A DNA stretch of 64,000 nt from Bifidobacterium breve (lineage in GTDB: Bacteria > Actinomycetota > Actinomycetes > Nanopelagicales > Nanopelagicaceae). The notes beneath the pieces were generated by a model, which saw nothing but the letters and a program-made list of their open reading frames with translations, made no database searches and was not told where the DNA came from. Position numbers and translations under genes: made by a program. Shown here one piece after another: positions 10,424-21,528 of this stretch (its first letter is position 1; each line of letters starts with the position of its first letter). The stretch covers positions 1-64,000 of the forward strand of contig CAMCYA010000002.1 in assembly GCA_945883675.1 (NCBI GenBank). Direction: 5' to 3'.

Positions 10424-12487
10424 GTGGGGTTCACAGTGCCATTTATTGATCGAGAACAGAGCTGGCTTGCCTTTAATCAGCGGGTTCTCGAACTGGCTGA
10501 AGATAAAAGCATTCCACTATTTGAAAGAGTTAGATATTTAACGATATTTGCATCGAATTTAGATGAGTTTTACATGGTTCGCGTCGGATCAGTATTGGGA
10601 AAAATAGAGTTAGGCATTACTGCCGCAAACTCTGCTGGTCTCACACCTAAAGATTCGTTGGAGCAGCTATCTCGTAAGGCTGGGGAACTCTCATTAAGGC
10701 ATGCTCGTTTGTTTAAAGATGAGTTAATGCCAGAATTACGTAAAAATGGAATTGAGATAATTACCTGGGACGAATTAACAGACTCAGAGAGAGTGCATGT
10801 AACAAAACTATTTACTGATCGAATTTTTCCAGTTCTTACTCCACTGGCTGTTGATCCATCTCATCCATTCCCCTACATTTCTGGCCTTTCATTAAACTTG
10901 GCTGTAATAGTTAAAAATCAAGACAGTGGCGCAGAGTTCTTTGCCCGTATAAAAGTTCCACCGATTCTTCCACGATATATTTCAACAAGTGCATCTGGTT
11001 CACTCCGCTACATTCCTATTGAAGAGTTGATCGTGATTCATCTGCAAGAGTTGTTCCCAGGAATGTTGATCCAAGATCACTACACGTTCCGTGTTACTAG
11101 AAATCAAGATATTGAGTTAGATGAAGAAGATAGTGATGACCTACTCAACACTTTAGAACAGGAGTTGTCACGTAGAAGATTTGGGCCACCCGTTCGGCTT
11201 GAAGTTGAAGAGGGTGTAGATCAAAAACTACTAACAAGATTATGTGAAGAGCTAGAGATAAATCCATCCAGCGTATTTTCACTTCCTGCCCCACTAGATT
11301 TAACTGATCTTCTTCGCATTACTGATTTAGATTTTCCAGAATTAAAGTATTCGCCATTTAGATCAAAAACTGTTACAGCATTAAGTGAAATAGATCCTGA
11401 AGAGCCAGATCTATTTTTTGCTGCTATTCGCCAAGGCGAAATATTGTTGCACCATCCCTATGACTCCTTTACAACTTCGGTCGTTCAATTTATTCAAAAC
11501 GCTGCTCAAGATCCTCATGTTTTGGCAATTAAGCAAACTCTTTATCGCACCTCGGGTGACTCACCCATTATGGAGGCGTTAATTGAGGCGGCAGAGGCAG
11601 GCAAACAGGTACTTGCAGTTATCGAACTTCGTGCACGATTTGATGAGCAGGCAAATGTGCGGTGGGCGCGCAAATTAGAGGCCGTCGGTGTTCATGTTGT
11701 CTACGGACTAATGGGATTAAAGACACATGCAAAGCTCTCTCTTGTTATTCGTGATGAAGCCACGGGAATTCGACGTTATGCCCATGTTGGAACAGGAAAC
11801 TACAATCCAAAGACAGCGCGTTTTTACGAAGATCTTGGAATTATGAGTAGTGATCCTGAATTAACTGAGGATTTAACAAAGCTGTTTAATCAGCTGTCAG
11901 GATTTGGACCCCAATCCACATTCTCACGTCTTCTAGTTGCTCCTCGCACTTTGCGACCTGGCTTACTTGAAAGAATTGAAAACGAGATTGAAAATTCAAA
12001 AGCAGGGAAGATCTCGGGAATCCAACTTAAACTCAATTCACTATTAGATGAAGAGTTTATAGAAGCTTTGTATAGAGCCTCACAGGCGGGTGTTCCTGTG
12101 GATCTAGTCATCCGAGGCATATCTTCTATTAAACCTGGTGTTGCTGGCCTATCTGAAAACATTAGAGTTCGTTCAATTCTCGGAAGATTCCTAGAGCACT
12201 CTAGAATTTATCATTTTAAAAACGGTGGTGCTGATGAGTACTGGATTGGAAGCGCAGATCTAATGCAGAGAAATCTAGATCGTCGCGTTGAAAGTTTAGT
12301 TCGAATTGAAAAAGCTGCACACAAAAGTATGCTTCAAGAGATTTTAGATATATCTATGGATCCTAAAACATCGAGTTGGCACCAACAAGATATGAGTTGG
12401 GAAAGAGTAAATGTAGGCGATCTCTCCGAAGAGTTAGTAGATATCCAATCGGTATTTATTAAACGTAGTAAAAAGGGACGAAAGTAA
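10424..12487 (+). CDS. ppk1: Polyphosphate kinase 1
   Basis: NLDEFYMVRV; RYAHVGTGNYNPKTARFYEDLG; HSRIYHFKNGG; GTG start. Confidence 0.96.
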   Translation: MGFTVPFIDREQSWLAFNQRVLELAEDKSIPLFERVRYLTIFASNLDEFYMVRVGSVLGKIELGITAANSAGLTPKDSLEQLSRKAGELSLRHARLFKDELMPELRKNGIEIITWDELTDSERVHVTKLFTDRIFPVLTPLAVDPSHPFPYISGLSLNLAVIVKNQDSGAEFFARIKVPPILPRYISTSASGSLRYIPIEELIVIHLQELFPGMLIQDHYTFRVTRNQDIELDEEDSDDLLNTLEQELSRRRFGPPVRLEVEEGVDQKLLTRLCEELEINPSSVFSLPAPLDLTDLLRITDLDFPELKYSPFRSKTVTALSEIDPEEPDLFFAAIRQGEILLHHPYDSFTTSVVQFIQNAAQDPHVLAIKQTLYRTSGDSPIMEALIEAAEAGKQVLAVIELRARFDEQANVRWARKLEAVGVHVVYGLMGLKTHAKLSLVIRDEATGIRRYAHVGTGNYNPKTARFYEDLGIMSSDPELTEDLTKLFNQLSGFGPQSTFSRLLVAPRTLRPGLLERIENEIENSKAGKISGIQLKLNSLLDEEFIEALYRASQAGVPVDLVIRGISSIKPGVAGLSENIRVRSILGRFLEHSRIYHFKNGGADEYWIGSADLMQRNLDRRVESLVRIEKAAHKSMLQEILDISMDPKTSSWHQQDMSWERVNVGDLSEELVDIQSVFIKRSKKGRK

Positions 12488-13389
12488 TGAAGACCCAGAA
12501 AATCCAGGCAGCAGGTGCTGTTTTATGGAGGGAAGCAGATGAAGATTTAATTGAAATTGCCCTTGTACATCGACCTAAGTACATGGATTGGTCTTTGCCA
12601 AAAGGGAAGTTAAATAGAGGCGAATCCCATATCGCTGCGGCATATCGAGAAGTTTTAGAAGAGACAGGTTATAAATCTAAATTTGGCCCATTTTTGGGCA
12701 CCGTGAATTATAAAACCGACGAGGTTGCAAAAGAGGTTCAATACTGGTCTGCAAAAGCGTACAAACTTCCCGAGACAGACCCCTCTGCTGATGAAGTGGA
12801 TGAGCTTCGATGGATCTCTTCTGTTGAAGCCAAAAACTTACTGACAAATGAATCTGATAAAGAGATTGTTGACAAGTTTTTAGAGATTGGTGCACAAACA
12901 CAAACTTTAATCCTGCTTCGTCACGCCAAAGCTTTAAGCCGAGACGAGTGGCAAAAAGATGATGAGGATCGTCCATTAGACCAAACCGGCCAAATTCAAG
13001 CAAAGAATCTTCCGCAGTATTTTCTTCCATTCATGTTGGATCAAATCTGCTCATCAGATGCCATGCGCTGTGCCGAGACGGTACTGCCGCTATCTCAGGC
13101 AATAGGTAGGTCGATTACATATGTCTCAGATCTATCGGAGTATGCCTTTTATAAAAATAAATCTGCTGCATTTGAGTATGTAAAAGAGTTAATAGAGTCT
13201 GAGGGTGCGCATCTTGTCTGTAGTCACAATCCAATTCTCCCAAAAATGGCAGAGAAATTAATTGGAAAAAAATCCTTTAAATCTTTAAAGACAGAACTTG
13301 CTCCTGGTGATGCAATAGTTCTACATTTCCGAGATGGAGATGTTGTTGCGTTAGATTGGATTAACGCTCCATCCAATCTAGCCATTTAA
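12487..13389 (+). CDS. Nudix hydrolase + histidine phosphatase (SixA-like) fusion, MutT1-like
   Basis: Nudix box GKLNRGESHIAAAYREVLEETGY followed by LILLRHAKA; overlaps the ppk stop/start. Confidence 0.9.
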   Translation: MKTQKIQAAGAVLWREADEDLIEIALVHRPKYMDWSLPKGKLNRGESHIAAAYREVLEETGYKSKFGPFLGTVNYKTDEVAKEVQYWSAKAYKLPETDPSADEVDELRWISSVEAKNLLTNESDKEIVDKFLEIGAQTQTLILLRHAKALSRDEWQKDDEDRPLDQTGQIQAKNLPQYFLPFMLDQICSSDAMRCAETVLPLSQAIGRSITYVSDLSEYAFYKNKSAAFEYVKELIESEGAHLVCSHNPILPKMAEKLIGKKSFKSLKTELAPGDAIVLHFRDGDVVALDWINAPSNLAI

Positions 13390-14278
13390 GAACAATTCCC
13401 TCTCGTAAAGCCCAGGGACAGATTTCAAGTCTAGTAATACTTAATCTCTCCATTGCAGATTTTGCAACCAATGAACCACTAAGTATCTGACCGGCTCTAC
13501 TCTCTGAAACCCCAGGTAGCTGCGACCTTTGCTTATTTGTCATGTCAGCTAACTTTGGAATAATTTTTTCAAGAGAGGAAAGTTCGAGAACATTTTGATC
13601 ATTATCAAACCAATGATTTCCAAGTCTGGCTAATGTTCGAAAGGTTTTGCTTGTTGCGATACAGCGATCAGAGCCATGAAGCTTTATCTCTTCAGGAATT
13701 GCGATTTTCATCGATTCGCGGATAAATAAATCGAGTTCTTTAATCTCTTTTTCTTTATAAGGATCACCACTTAAAAAATCACGAGTTAATCTAGAGGCCC
13801 CTAAGGGAAAAGATATTGCCGCCTCTGGCGCTTCATCTTCACCCACTGCAATCTCTAGAGATCCACCGCCAATATCTAAAACAAGAAGGCGCCCACTTGA
13901 CCAACCAAGCCAGCGACGAACTGCCAAAAATGTAATTGCTGCTTCTTCTTCACCTGAAAGAACATGTAAATCGATCTCATGTTTGCGATTTAATTCGTCA
14001 AGAATCTCTTTACCGTTTTTAGAGTCGCGAATAGCAGAAGTAGCGAAAGCCAATATTTCCTCTGTTTTAAACTCATGAGCATGTGCAACTGCTGCATCGA
14101 TTGCCGAATGAAGTAGATGGATTCCCTCTTTTGTAACGTATCCAGATTTATCAATGTATTCATGCAAGCGAAGCTCAACCTTTTGATTTGTGGTTGGGCT
14201 GGGACGAGCACCAGGATGAGCGTCTACAACTTGGAGGTGGACTGTATTTGATCCCACATCTAGAACTCCTAATCGCAT
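13361..14278 (-). CDS. Ppx/GppA-family phosphatase
   Basis: LGVLDVGSNTVHLQVVD; LVLDIGGGSLEIAVG. Confidence 0.92.
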   Translation of the reverse strand: MRLGVLDVGSNTVHLQVVDAHPGARPSPTTNQKVELRLHEYIDKSGYVTKEGIHLLHSAIDAAVAHAHEFKTEEILAFATSAIRDSKNGKEILDELNRKHEIDLHVLSGEEEAAITFLAVRRWLGWSSGRLLVLDIGGGSLEIAVGEDEAPEAAISFPLGASRLTRDFLSGDPYKEKEIKELDLFIRESMKIAIPEEIKLHGSDRCIATSKTFRTLARLGNHWFDNDQNVLELSSLEKIIPKLADMTNKQRSQLPGVSESRAGQILSGSLVAKSAMERLSITRLEICPWALREGIVLKWLDWMER

Positions 14279-14380
14279 CTGCTAAACCTACCTTGAGGTC
14301 CGGCGATTCGTCCGATTTTCAGATAACGACCATCACTGCCATAATTGCCTCTGCTTGATTTGGGGTAACTCAAAAAGCAG

Positions 14381-14452
14381 GCCTCTCTAGCTCAGTGGTA
14401 GAGCAGCGCACTTGTAATGCGCAGGTCGTCAGTTCAATCCTGACGGGGGGCT
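14381..14452 (+). tRNA. tRNA-Thr(TGT)
   Basis: Cloverleaf GCCTCTC-TA-GCTC..GAGC-A-GCGCA CTTGTAA TGCGC-AGGTC-GTCAG TTCAATC CTGAC-GGGGGGC-T; no encoded CCA. Confidence 0.96.
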
Positions 14453-14471
14453 CGTTTAGTTCAATCTTTCT

Positions 14472-15251
14472 TTATTCAATAATTTCTGGATTTACGCGCT
14501 TAACTGGTGAATATGTAATCGGATAACTTAAGTCTTCTAAAAATGCGACCATGATTGCATTAAATAATTCTGGCTTTTCTTTAACTAAGGCATGAGATGT
14601 GCCTGGTAATACCGCTAGTTGTCCAAGCGGAATTGATTGATACAACTCTTGCGTATGAGACAAAGTCACAACGTCATCATCACCTGATACAACCAAGACC
14701 GGACATTGAATACTTGCAAGTTGTTCCTTTGAGATATTTGGTTCTTTTTTCCAAATCTCAAACATCCGCGTAGTTTTTTCTAGCAGAGTGTGTGGTGCAT
14801 CAGGAGAGATTAATGTGTATTCAGCAAGATCATCTTCGCTAACCATTGGCTGCCCCATATCAAAATCAACACCCGAGTAGTGTGAATTTCCGCCAATAGA
14901 AACAACTGACTTCACTAGCTCTGGCCTGGCAATTGCAACCATCAGGGCAATGATCGCACCATCGCTATATCCAACTAAATGTGCTGGAGTTTTTACAACA
15001 TCTTCTAAATATGCAATTGCCTCTTTTGTTTGAAAATCAAAATGCAAACTTCCAGGCTGATCTGCAGTAAAACCATGTGCTGTTCGATCATATGCATAAA
15101 CATGAAACTCATCTTCTAAAGCTGGAACTATTAAGTAGTCCCAACTAGAGGTTTTACTTAATCCGCCGTGCAATAAAAGAACAGCTTCACCATCGTTTTC
15201 CCACTCATAGCCATAAACATCATGCCCACGAAGATTGATGTACTGCGGCAT
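14472..15251 (-). CDS. Alpha/beta hydrolase
   Basis: VLLLHGGLSKTSSWD; GYSDGAIIAL; GTSHALVKEKPELF. Confidence 0.87.
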   Translation of the reverse strand: MPQYINLRGHDVYGYEWENDGEAVLLLHGGLSKTSSWDYLIVPALEDEFHVYAYDRTAHGFTADQPGSLHFDFQTKEAIAYLEDVVKTPAHLVGYSDGAIIALMVAIARPELVKSVVSIGGNSHYSGVDFDMGQPMVSEDDLAEYTLISPDAPHTLLEKTTRMFEIWKKEPNISKEQLASIQCPVLVVSGDDDVVTLSHTQELYQSIPLGQLAVLPGTSHALVKEKPELFNAIMVAFLEDLSYPITYSPVKRVNPEIIE

Positions 15252-16487
15252 TTACACAGAATCCATGATGTGGCGATTGCCTCGATCAAAAGTTACGTAG
15301 TTCCAAGTCCAGTCGGCGATAGTTCCGATTTTGTTGCGCCCACCTAAGAGATAAAACAGGTGCAAAAACAGCCAGGCAAACCAAGCGGGAATACCAACCA
15401 AGCGGAACCCTTTAACTTCAACGATTGCTTTATGGCGACCAATAGTTGCCATAGATCCCTTATCTAAATATTTAAATGGTTTTAACTCTTGCTTCGTTGC
15501 TAAGCGCTTAATCTGCTTTGCGACCCATCTACCTTGCTGCATCGCAACAGGTGCAACCATGGGCAAGAAGCGTCCATCTTTACCGGTGAATCCAGCAACA
15601 TCTCCAATAGCAAAAATATGCGGATACTTTTTAACTTGCAAAGTCTTTTCAACATCAATTCTGGTATTTACTATTGGTAGATCTAAAGTGGCTGCAGCGG
15701 GCTCGCCGCGTACACCTGCAGCCCAAATCGTGATTTCTGATTCAATTGTTTGTCCATCTTGAGTTTGAATTGAATCAGATTTAATCTCTTTAACTGCAGT
15801 GTTTGTGTAGACCTTGACATCCAACTTCTCAAGATCGGTTTTTGCATGTTGAGAAAGTTTGTCTGAGAACATAGGTAGGACTCGAGGTCCAGCTTCAATT
15901 AAATTAATTTGGATTCTCTTTGCCGCGCGTTCCTGATCATTTTTTAGAGGACCTCGAACTAATTCGGCAAATGCGCCAGCCATCTCAACACCAGTTGGTC
16001 CACCGCCAATTACTGAGATAGAAAATACAGAGCCATCTTGATTGCTGCAGAGCTCTTCAAAGGAGCGCATAACTTTCGCTCTAATAGTGGTTGCTTCATG
16101 GACACTCTTCATACCAAGTGCATGTTCTGTAACACCAGGAATCCCAAAATCTGTGTTGGCAGAACCTAGAGCGACAACAAGGTAGTCAAAATCTAAAACC
16201 TGTTTATTATCTAAAGTAAGTGATTTCTTTTCGTGGTCAATGGATACAGGTGAGCCCATCTGAAATTGAACATCGGTTTTGCGTAGCGCCCCGCGAATTG
16301 GATGAGCAACGTGATCTGCAGCCAAACCGGCCGTTGAGACCTGGTAGAGCAATGGCAGAAAAGTTTGAAAGTTATGACGATCAACAACAGTGACATTTGC
16401 AAAGCCAGCCATTTTTTTGGCGGCAGTCAACCCACCAAATCCTGCGCCAAGTATTACTACTCGGGGCTTCTGATGTGTGTTTTGCAT
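15252..16487 (-). CDS. ndh: Type II NADH dehydrogenase / FAD-dependent oxidoreductase
   Basis: VILGAGFGGLTAAKKM; FLPLLYQVSTAGL; IGGGPTGVEMAGAF; FAIGDVAGF. Confidence 0.9.
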   Translation of the reverse strand: MQNTHQKPRVVILGAGFGGLTAAKKMAGFANVTVVDRHNFQTFLPLLYQVSTAGLAADHVAHPIRGALRKTDVQFQMGSPVSIDHEKKSLTLDNKQVLDFDYLVVALGSANTDFGIPGVTEHALGMKSVHEATTIRAKVMRSFEELCSNQDGSVFSISVIGGGPTGVEMAGAFAELVRGPLKNDQERAAKRIQINLIEAGPRVLPMFSDKLSQHAKTDLEKLDVKVYTNTAVKEIKSDSIQTQDGQTIESEITIWAAGVRGEPAAATLDLPIVNTRIDVEKTLQVKKYPHIFAIGDVAGFTGKDGRFLPMVAPVAMQQGRWVAKQIKRLATKQELKPFKYLDKGSMATIGRHKAIVEVKGFRLVGIPAWFAWLFLHLFYLLGGRNKIGTIADWTWNYVTFDRGNRHIMDSV

Positions 16488-16510
16488 GGAGTAAGTCTAG
16501 GCTTACCGAC

Positions 16511-17989
16511 ATGAACATGCACAATCAACGGAGAAAATTCCTCATCACAGGGGCCTCTGGTTATGTGGGTGGGCGATTAGTTAGAGCACTTGTTGAAGAG
16601 AACTGTGATGTTCGAATTCTCGTTCGCGATTCAAATAAAGTGATTGATCAACCATGGGCGCCTTGGGTCGATATCCGCACTGGGAGCGCCGAAAATTATG
16701 AAGATGTTTTTGACGCACTAATTGGCGTTCATACCGCTTACTACTTACTTCATTCAATTAATCTAGGTCCTAACTTCAATCAAATTGAAGCCGATATGGC
16801 TAGAAATTTTGCACGAGCTGCAGCCGATGCTGGGGTTGAACAAATTGTCTACCTAGGCGGAATCGCAAATGATAAGAACATTAGTAAACATTTGTCATCA
16901 AGGGCAAAAGCTGGAGAGCAGTTAGCCTCAACCTCTGTGGCTGTTATCGAATTACGAGCAGGGATCATTATCGGTTCAGGCTCTGCAAGTTTTGAGATGC
17001 TGCGACATTTAACTCACCGCTTGCCATTAATGACAACTCCAAAATGGGTCAGCAATAAAACACACCCAATTGCGATCAGAGATGTTTTGCACTACCTAAA
17101 AGCTGCAGGTCAGTTAGAAAAGCCAGTGACAAAAGTCTTTGATATTGGTGGCCCAGAGGTTTTGACGTATGCCGACATGATGCAAAAATTTGCAAAGCTT
17201 TCTGGATTAAGAAAACGATGGATCATCAAAGTGCCAGTTTTAACTCCAAATTTATCTAGTTTATGGATTGGGTTAGTGACTCCAGTTCCAACTGCACTAG
17301 CTAGACCGCTCGTTGGATCACTTATTAGTGAAGTTGTTGCCGATCCTGCAAAAAGTATTGATGGCTTAATTCCAAAACCTGCCGAAGGTTTACTAGATGT
17401 TGAAACCGCTATTAATTTAGCGCTCTCACGAACTACAACTCACGGTGTGGAGACGCGATGGTCGGATGCAACTATGCCGACAGCGCCTTGGCAAAAAGCG
17501 CAAGGTGATCCGTCATGGGCTGGTGAAATGGTTTTTAGAGATCGCAGAGAAGCAACTTCAGATGTGCCGGTAGATTTAATTTGGAAACAAATTGAAGCCA
17601 TTGGTGGTGATCACGGTTGGTTCGGTGCCGATCTACTTTGGTATGCACGTGGATTGCTCGATCGCGCATTTGGTGGAGTGGGATTACGTAGAGGACGCCG
17701 TGATCCCGACTTCTTACGTGTGGGAGAGTCATTGGATTTTTGGAGAGTTGAAGAGTTAGAGCGCGGAAAACATCTTAAACTTTATGCAGAGATGATTTTG
17801 CCAGGCAAGGCATGGTTAGATTTTCAAGTTGAAGAAGTTGACGGTAAAACACATGTTGTTCAAGAAGCTACTTTTTCTCCACGCGGTCTTGGTGGACAAC
17901 TGTATTGGGCAGCTGTCTCACCTTTTCATTCCTTTATTTTTCCAACGATGCTGAAGAACATAATTAAAAAAGCAAAATCAAATGCATAA
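16511..17989 (+). CDS. NAD(P)-binding SDR-family oxidoreductase with C-terminal DUF2867-like domain
   Basis: FLITGASGYVGGRLVRALVEE; C-terminal SFSPRGLGGQLYWAAVSPFHSFIF. ORF opens at 16397, but the ATG at 16511 avoids overlap with ndh. Confidence 0.88.
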   Translation: MNMHNQRRKFLITGASGYVGGRLVRALVEENCDVRILVRDSNKVIDQPWAPWVDIRTGSAENYEDVFDALIGVHTAYYLLHSINLGPNFNQIEADMARNFARAAADAGVEQIVYLGGIANDKNISKHLSSRAKAGEQLASTSVAVIELRAGIIIGSGSASFEMLRHLTHRLPLMTTPKWVSNKTHPIAIRDVLHYLKAAGQLEKPVTKVFDIGGPEVLTYADMMQKFAKLSGLRKRWIIKVPVLTPNLSSLWIGLVTPVPTALARPLVGSLISEVVADPAKSIDGLIPKPAEGLLDVETAINLALSRTTTHGVETRWSDATMPTAPWQKAQGDPSWAGEMVFRDRREATSDVPVDLIWKQIEAIGGDHGWFGADLLWYARGLLDRAFGGVGLRRGRRDPDFLRVGESLDFWRVEELERGKHLKLYAEMILPGKAWLDFQVEEVDGKTHVVQEATFSPRGLGGQLYWAAVSPFHSFIFPTMLKNIIKKAKSNA

Positions 17990-19328
17990 ATTCACGCAAG
18001 AAGTTGAAGAGCTGGCCAAAGAAGTTTTGGAATATAGCCTTGCTCGGCTAAAAGATGATCCACCATTAGACGGGCCACGAACTGCAGAGGATTTGTTTAG
18101 TGAAGTTGGAAATACAATTACAAAAAAGGGTTTAGGTGGTCATAAAGCTCTAGATGTATTCACAAATGTTTTAGCTAAAGCATGTATCTCTACAGATCAT
18201 CCGCGAAATCTTGCCTTTATTCCATCGGCACCAACGGAGTATGCAAATCTTTTTGATTTAGTTGTCGGAGCAAGTGCACTTTATGGTGGATCTTGGCAGG
18301 AAGGAGCAGGGGCAGTTTTTGCCGAAAATCAGGCGATTCAATGGCTCATTGATTTAGCAGGAATGCCTGTAACTGCTGGCGGCGTATTTGTTCAAGGCGG
18401 CACAATCGGAAATCTTTCTGCGTTAGTCGTCGCTAGAGCTCAGGCCCGAAAATCTCATCCCAATCCAACTCGCTGGGTAATTGCCTGCAGTCAAGAGGCT
18501 CACTCTTCTATTGCATCTGCGGCTCAGGTTATGGATGTTGATGTTTTGAAAGTTGAAGTAGATGGCGATGGAAAACTATCAGGGGCAGCAATTGCATCTG
18601 CAGTTGATCATCTTCATTCCACAACTGAAAATAGAGTATTTGCAGTAGTTGCCACATCTGGCACAACCAATTTAGGAATCATTGATGACCTCAAAGGAAT
18701 AGCGAAAGCTGCACATGAGCGAGATATTTGGTTTCATGTTGATGGGGCATACGGACTTGCAGCTTTATGTGCACCCTCTGTGCGCGCAAAATTCGATGGG
18801 ATAGAAGAAGCAGATTCTTTTATCGTTGACCCTCATAAATGGTTGTTCGCACCTTATGATGCATGTGCACTTGTCTATCGCCAACCAGAGTTAGCAAAAC
18901 AAGTTCATTCGCAGCAGGCATCTTATTTGGACACACTAAAAGATGGGCAATGGTCACCATCTGACTATGCAATTCATTTAACGCGTCGTACTCGGGGTCT
19001 CCCATTTTGGTTTTCACTTGCTGCTCATGGCACCGATGCATATTCAGAAGCAATGGAAAAATCAATCGAAGTCGCACAAGAAGCTGCTCGTCTGATAGAG
19101 ATACATCCAAATTTAAATCTACTGCGTCAGCCAGATCTATCAATTGTTGCATTTACTAGAAATGGTTGGAATGCAATCGATTATCAAAAATGGAGTGATC
19201 AGCTGCTAGAGGATCAAATTGGATTTATTCCGCCGTCATCTCATCAGGGCCAGCCGATTTTAAGATTTGCAATTGTTAATCCATGGACAAAAATAAGTGA
19301 TATTCAGATGATTTTGGACAGGCTCTAA
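17982..19328 (+). CDS. Group II PLP-dependent decarboxylase family protein
   Basis: GTIGNLSALVVARAQAR; WFHVDGAYGLAALCAP; PLP-Lys motif VDPHKWLFAPYD. Confidence 0.9.
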   Translation: MHKFTQEVEELAKEVLEYSLARLKDDPPLDGPRTAEDLFSEVGNTITKKGLGGHKALDVFTNVLAKACISTDHPRNLAFIPSAPTEYANLFDLVVGASALYGGSWQEGAGAVFAENQAIQWLIDLAGMPVTAGGVFVQGGTIGNLSALVVARAQARKSHPNPTRWVIACSQEAHSSIASAAQVMDVDVLKVEVDGDGKLSGAAIASAVDHLHSTTENRVFAVVATSGTTNLGIIDDLKGIAKAAHERDIWFHVDGAYGLAALCAPSVRAKFDGIEEADSFIVDPHKWLFAPYDACALVYRQPELAKQVHSQQASYLDTLKDGQWSPSDYAIHLTRRTRGLPFWFSLAAHGTDAYSEAMEKSIEVAQEAARLIEIHPNLNLLRQPDLSIVAFTRNGWNAIDYQKWSDQLLEDQIGFIPPSSHQGQPILRFAIVNPWTKISDIQMILDRL

Positions 19329-19368
19329 ATCCCACACTTTTGAGCATGCCTGTTCTAAGATTTAACTC

Positions 19369-19668
19369 ATGTCAGCCCAAGAAGATTCAGCAATCAATAA
19401 TCTCTCTGGTGCGGGCTTTTTATCTAAGGAACACAGCGGATTAAGTGAGCTTGAAGTTCGGATATTAGATTTTGAAGGTAATTGGTGGCGCTATGCCGGC
19501 GCTAAAGAGGCAGCAATTAAGGAACTCTTTGATTTAACCGCACCTCGCTACTACCAACTTCTCAACGATTTGATCGACAGAGAAGATGCCCTGACCGCAT
19601 CTCCAATGCTCGTTAAGCGCCTTCGCCGCCTGCGCGAGGCTCGCATGGCCACACGCACCGCTCGCTAG
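19369..19668 (+). CDS. DUF3263 family small protein
   Basis: ILDFEGNWWRYAGAKEAAIKELFDLTAPRYYQLLNDLIDREDAL; typical actinobacterial DUF3263 pattern. Confidence 0.85.
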   Translation: MSAQEDSAINNLSGAGFLSKEHSGLSELEVRILDFEGNWWRYAGAKEAAIKELFDLTAPRYYQLLNDLIDREDALTASPMLVKRLRRLREARMATRTAR

Positions 19669-19713
19669 CCAATCTCGTTTTGCTCCTGGGAAATAAAGGC
19701 CCTAGATTTGGCG

Positions 19714-19740
19714 TTAGCACTCTCGGGGTGCGAGTGATAA
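19714..19740 (+). promoter_or_regulatory. CIRCE element (HrcA operator)
   Basis: TTAGCACTC-TCGGGGTGC-GAGTGATAA; one mismatch to TTAGCACTC-N9-GAGTGCTAA, about 60 bp upstream of groL. Confidence 0.9.
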
Positions 19741-21420
<1,680 letters not shown>

Positions 21421-21442
21421 GGCACAGCTAAAGTAATTAATA

Positions 21443-21511
21443 GAGCACCGTCCGCGCGAACTACCAGTTAACTGGCTCAGAAATAAGCCAATTAACGCGA
21501 GGGCGGTGTTC
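21443..21511 (+). other. Long nested GC-rich hairpin between groL and the DUF3027 gene (terminator or 5' UTR element)
   Basis: Outer AGCACCGTCCGCG.../...CGCGAGGGCGGTGTT, inner GTTAACTGGCT-CAGAAATA-AGCCAATTAAC; no strong U-tract. Confidence 0.55.
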
Positions 21512-21528
21512 TGCTTTATCCTTATCCC

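Noticed and set aside
16397-16510. Upstream extension of the SDR gene start
   Set aside because: It would overlap the divergent ndh gene; the ATG at 16511 has a TAGGCT-N7 layout and precedes the Rossmann motif.
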